Assembly: GCA_946481265.1 (NCBI GenBank)
Contig: CAMLNE010000065.1
Span: 1-14,674, forward strand
Direction: 5' to 3'
Source of the DNA: an uncultured Panacagrimonas sp.
GTDB taxonomy: Bacteria; Pseudomonadota; Gammaproteobacteria; Nevskiales; Nevskiaceae
DNA: 14,674 nt
Shown here: positions 12,763 to 14,674 of the stretch, piece after piece
Layout of the letters: every line of letters begins with the position of its first letter
Numbering within the stretch: the stretch's first letter is position 1
Notes under the pieces: model-generated
Database searches by the model: none
The model's input: the letters and a program-made list of their open reading frames with translations, nothing else
Told to the model about the DNA's origin: nothing
Translations under genes and position numbers: made by a program

Positions 12763-13346
12763 GACGGCAGCTCCAGCACCGCGCGCTGGACCTGTTCGAG
12801 CAGGGTCCAGGCATCGCGTTCCTGCAGCAGCTGCAGCTTCTGGTCGCGTGACAGCGGCAGGATCTCGGCCAGGCGGTAGGCCACCCACTCGGCCTCGTCC
12901 AGCCGCGCCGGCTGTTCGAAATGCTCGCGGCCGATCTTGTCGATGATCTCGCCGACCATGCCGCTGAGCATGGCGTGCGAGGGCGGCAGACGCCGCGGCT
13001 CGCGCGGATCCTCGACGATCACCTGCGCGCGGATCAGACCGTCACGTTCGACGTGCTGGTCGAGGATGCGGAACACGCGCTCGCCGGTGCTCACCAGGTT
13101 GAACAGGCCCGCGGCCGGCACCTCCCACTCGCGGATGCGTGCGGTGCAGCCGATCGGCGCGGCCACGGCCGGCTCACCGGTCTCCTGGCCGTCGAGGATC
13201 TGGCAGACGCCGAACACGGCGTCGTCGCGGATGCAGGCCTTGGTCATGTCCACGTAGCGCACCTCGAAGATGCGCAGCGGCAGGCGGCCGCCCGGGAAGA
13301 GCACGGTGTTCAGCGGAAAGATCGGGATCTCGAGCGTGTCCGTCAT
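12759..13346 (-). CDS. Stand-alone Lon N-terminal substrate-binding domain protein
   Basis: This 195-residue cytoplasmic protein consists only of the Lon protease N-terminal (LAN/PUA-like) domain and has no ATPase or peptidase part. The opening LEIPIFPLNTVLFPGGRLPL followed by RIFEVRYVDM is the hallmark. It is followed by FGVCQILDG, a beta block with GCTARIREWEVP and LVSTGERVFRIL, and a helical C-terminal bundle with LPLSRDQKLQLLQE and an LLEQVQRAVLEL ending. Single-domain members are common in proteobacteria and are poorly characterised. In Lon the domain binds substrate proteins. The start ATG 13346 gives MTDTLEIP; CACACT (13353-13358, minus) ends 6 nt before it, so the leader would be very short. 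Its stop overlaps the GTG of the thioredoxin-fold gene by four bases, so the two form an operon. Confidence 0.92.
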   Translation of the reverse strand: MTDTLEIPIFPLNTVLFPGGRLPLRIFEVRYVDMTKACIRDDAVFGVCQILDGQETGEPAVAAPIGCTARIREWEVPAAGLFNLVSTGERVFRILDQHVERDGLIRAQVIVEDPREPRRLPPSHAMLSGMVGEIIDKIGREHFEQPARLDEAEWVAYRLAEILPLSRDQKLQLLQERDAWTLLEQVQRAVLELPS

Positions 13347-13352
13347 GTCCCG

Positions 13353-13358
13353 AGTGTG
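13353..13358 (-). promoter_or_regulatory. Putative -10 box of the Lon-domain operon
   Basis: CACACT on the minus strand matches TATAAT at only three of six bases, but it sits in the GCCACACT context seen in the -10 boxes of other genes here. CGGGAC separates it from the ATG. This 6-nt spacing equals that of the EamA gene and suggests a leaderless or nearly leaderless mRNA. Confidence 0.3.
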
Positions 13359-13384
13359 GCGCGATCCGGGGGTGCTTCGCACCT

Positions 13385-13424
13385 GCCGCCGGCAGCACGC
13401 GCGCACACGCGCGCTGCCGGCGGC
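13385..13424 (-). terminator. Long GC hairpin between the GST and Lon-domain genes
   Basis: Outer arms GCCGCCGGCAG (13385-13395) and CTGCCGGCGGC (13414-13424) pair perfectly over 11 bp. After a 2-nt bulge on one side, CGCGCG (13398-13403) pairs with CGCGCG (13408-13413) around the loop CACA, for 17 bp in total. It lies 27 bp after the GST stop and about 40 bp before the Lon-domain start. There is no T-tract on the minus strand. It probably insulates the two units. Confidence 0.5.
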
Positions 13425-13451
13425 CTGGATCGCGCGTCGTGAACGCGGCCG

Positions 13452-14138
13452 CTACTTCCTGTCGCTGCCGGTGACCAGGATCGAACGTGCCATCTTCTTG
13501 GTGTCCTCACCGCCGTTGTCGAGGACCAGGGGCTCGGGAACCACGATGCCGCGCTGCACCGCCGGGCGGGCCCGGATCGCCTCCAGCCAGCGCTGCAGGT
13601 GGGGCAGGCCGTCGATCGCGACGCCGGCCCAGTCGTACAGCGACACCCACGACCAGTTCGCGATATCGGCGATCGAGTAATCGCCGGCCAGGTACTCGTT
13701 GTCCTTCAGGCGCGTGTCCAGCACCGTGTACAGGCGCCGCGTCTCGGTCTGGTAGCGACCGATGGCGAACGGGATCTTCTCCGGCGCGTAGCGGTAGAAG
13801 ACGTTGGCCTGGCCCTGCATGGGACCGATGCCGCCCATCTGGAACATCACCCACTGGATCACGCGCGAGCGGCCCTTGACGTCGCTGGGCATCAGCTTTC
13901 CGAACTTCTCGGCCAGGTAGATCATGATCGCGCCCGACTCGAACACGGCGAAGTCGTCGTTGTCGCGGTCCACGATGGTCGGGATGCGGCCGTTCGGATT
14001 CAGCTCCAGGTACGCGGGCTCCTTCTGCTCCTGTTTGGAAAGCGAGATTGGGTGCACCTTGTACGGCACGCCGAGTTCCTCGAGCGTGATGGAGGCCTTC
14101 CAGCCGTTGGGCGTGGCCGAGGTGTACAGGTCGATCAT
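13452..14138 (-). CDS. yfcG: YfcG-like (nu-class) glutathione S-transferase / disulfide reductase
   Basis: This 228-residue cytoplasmic protein belongs to the YfcG/Ure2p-type (nu-class) glutathione transferases. In E. coli, YfcG uses two glutathiones to reduce disulfide bonds. The N-terminal thioredoxin-like domain (1-85) holds [17 protein letters not shown], with Thr9 and Asn11 at the positions that matter in YfcG and no catalytic Ser, Cys or Tyr. It also holds the cis-proline block [11 protein letters not shown] and the glutathione-binding [12 protein letters not shown]. The helical domain (about 90-205) has [32 protein letters not shown] and the N-capping motif [11 protein letters not shown]. 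The C-terminal 20 residues ([12 protein letters not shown] onward) extend past the core. The start ATG 14138 has a GGAGAG ribosome site. The peroxiredoxin-like gene ends 59 bp upstream on the same strand, so co-transcription is likely. Confidence 0.93.
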   Translation of the reverse strand: MIDLYTSATPNGWKASITLEELGVPYKVHPISLSKQEQKEPAYLELNPNGRIPTIVDRDNDDFAVFESGAIMIYLAEKFGKLMPSDVKGRSRVIQWVMFQMGGIGPMQGQANVFYRYAPEKIPFAIGRYQTETRRLYTVLDTRLKDNEYLAGDYSIADIANWSWVSLYDWAGVAIDGLPHLQRWLEAIRARPAVQRGIVVPEPLVLDNGGEDTKKMARSILVTGSDRK

Positions 14139-14197
14139 CTTGCTTCTCTCCAGGTTTGCATCGGTGTGGAAGGGTGCGTCGGGACAGCGGTCGAATT

Positions 14198-14674
14198 TCA
14201 GGTCGCCACGTGGCGGTCGAGCACGGCAAGGAACTCCGCCGGCTCCGGCCGCACACGGTAGTTCTCGCTCAGGTCGCAATAGATCAGCCGGCCGCCGGCC
14301 GCGGTGATGAAGACGGTCGGACGCGGCACGTCGGAGCCGTAACCCAGCGCCTGCATGCCGGCGGGCAGGCCGTTCTTCTGGAGCACGCCGAGCGCCGCGG
14401 CCGCCGCATTGCCGCGATCGGTCAGGAAGCGCATCGGCGCGTCGACCCGCGCGGCCAGCGCCGCGGTGTGCGACTGCGGTTGCGGGCTGACCAGGATCAC
14501 CTCGACACCGCGCGCCGCCAGCTCCCGGTACTGCGCCGCGACTTCGCGGATCTGCGCCATGCACAGCGGGCACCAGTTGCCGCGATAGAAGATCCACAGC
14601 GCCGGCTTGCCGGCCAGGTCGCGGCTGCGCAGCAGGCGGTCGCCCTCGTACAGGTCGAAGTCCGGCAAGGCGGC
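14198..14674 (-). CDS. Peroxiredoxin-like (AhpC/TSA superfamily) protein, N-terminus beyond right edge
   Basis: This is the C-terminal 158 residues of a thioredoxin-fold protein of the peroxiredoxin-like (PRX_like2/redoxin) group; the gene begins to the right of the window. The visible part opens [20 protein letters not shown] and then shows [18 protein letters not shown]. The CPLC pair (35 and 38 in the visible part) is a CxxC active site typical of this group, unlike the single peroxidatic Cys of AhpC. Later strands are [31 protein letters not shown] and the cis-proline region [18 protein letters not shown] at 14668 could be taken as a start, but the frame stays open to the edge and LPDF is an internal family motif, so the gene is scored as partial. 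It lies upstream of the YfcG-like gene on the same strand. Confidence 0.88.
   Translation of the reverse strand, partial: AALPDFDLYEGDRLLRSRDLAGKPALWIFYRGNWCPLCMAQIREVAAQYRELAARGVEVILVSPQPQSHTAALAARVDAPMRFLTDRGNAAAAALGVLQKNGLPAGMQALGYGSDVPRPTVFITAAGGRLIYCDLSENYRVRPEPAEFLAVLDRHVAT

Noticed and set aside
1..14674. CRISPR array, tRNA/rRNA, insertion sequence, prophage or integron
   Set aside because: Reading both strands showed no regularly spaced repeats, cloverleaf-like segments, transposase, integrase or phage motifs.

Overview
The window is high-GC, densely packed chromosomal DNA. It looks like ordinary housekeeping and accessory genes of a gammaproteobacterium, probably of the Lysobacterales/Xanthomonadales. 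I base that on a DUF2058 protein ending DLMW, a DUF6491-like exported protein, a YIP1-type membrane protein with a long polar tail, short leaders with -10 boxes such as TAGACT and CACAAT, and the overall gene repertoire. The taxonomy is inferred without any database search. I see no tRNA, rRNA, insertion sequence, phage gene or CRISPR array. No gap between genes exceeds about 230 bases.

Layout. Bases 1-1047 (minus) hold the 5' part of an MgtE-type Mg2+ channel that runs off the left edge. A class I SAM methyltransferase (plus, 1241-1999) converges on a luciferase-like monooxygenase (minus, 2030-3064). A divergent lipoprotein of unknown family (plus, 3280-3879) converges on a small exported Cys-containing protein (minus, 3891-4271). 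A YjdF/DUF2238 membrane protein (plus, 4429-5151) converges on the DUF2058 protein (minus, 5202-5762). A DUF6491-like exported protein (plus, 5911-6321) converges on MsrB (minus, 6385-6840), which lies downstream of an EamA/DMT transporter (minus, 7022-7966). A secreted NlpC/P60 peptidase (plus, 8197-8769) converges on a HIT-family protein (minus, 8870-9319). A YIP1-domain protein (plus, 9443-10714) and an SMP-30/gluconolactonase-like enzyme (plus, 10872-11750) follow. Four minus-strand genes fill the right end: a thioredoxin-fold/NTF2-like protein (11851-12762), overlapped by a stand-alone Lon N-terminal domain protein (12759-13346), then a YfcG-like glutathione transferase (13452-14138) and a peroxiredoxin-like protein that runs off the right edge (14198-14674).

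How the genes work together. Most are single-gene units in alternating orientation, so they do not form one pathway. Two small groups stand out. The Lon-domain/thioredoxin-fold pair is coupled by a GTGA start-stop overlap. The peroxiredoxin-like/YfcG pair is separated by 59 bp, and both members belong to thiol-disulfide families. With MsrB, four of the eighteen genes concern thiol or methionine redox repair, but they are scattered.

The most structured non-coding signal is a GC-rich inverted repeat at or next to the stop codons of every convergent gene pair, generally without a T-tract. Similar hairpins follow the EamA and GST genes. The most unusual gene is the CPFS thioredoxin-fold protein with a C-terminal NTF2-like domain. 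I found no convincing undescribed multi-gene system here.
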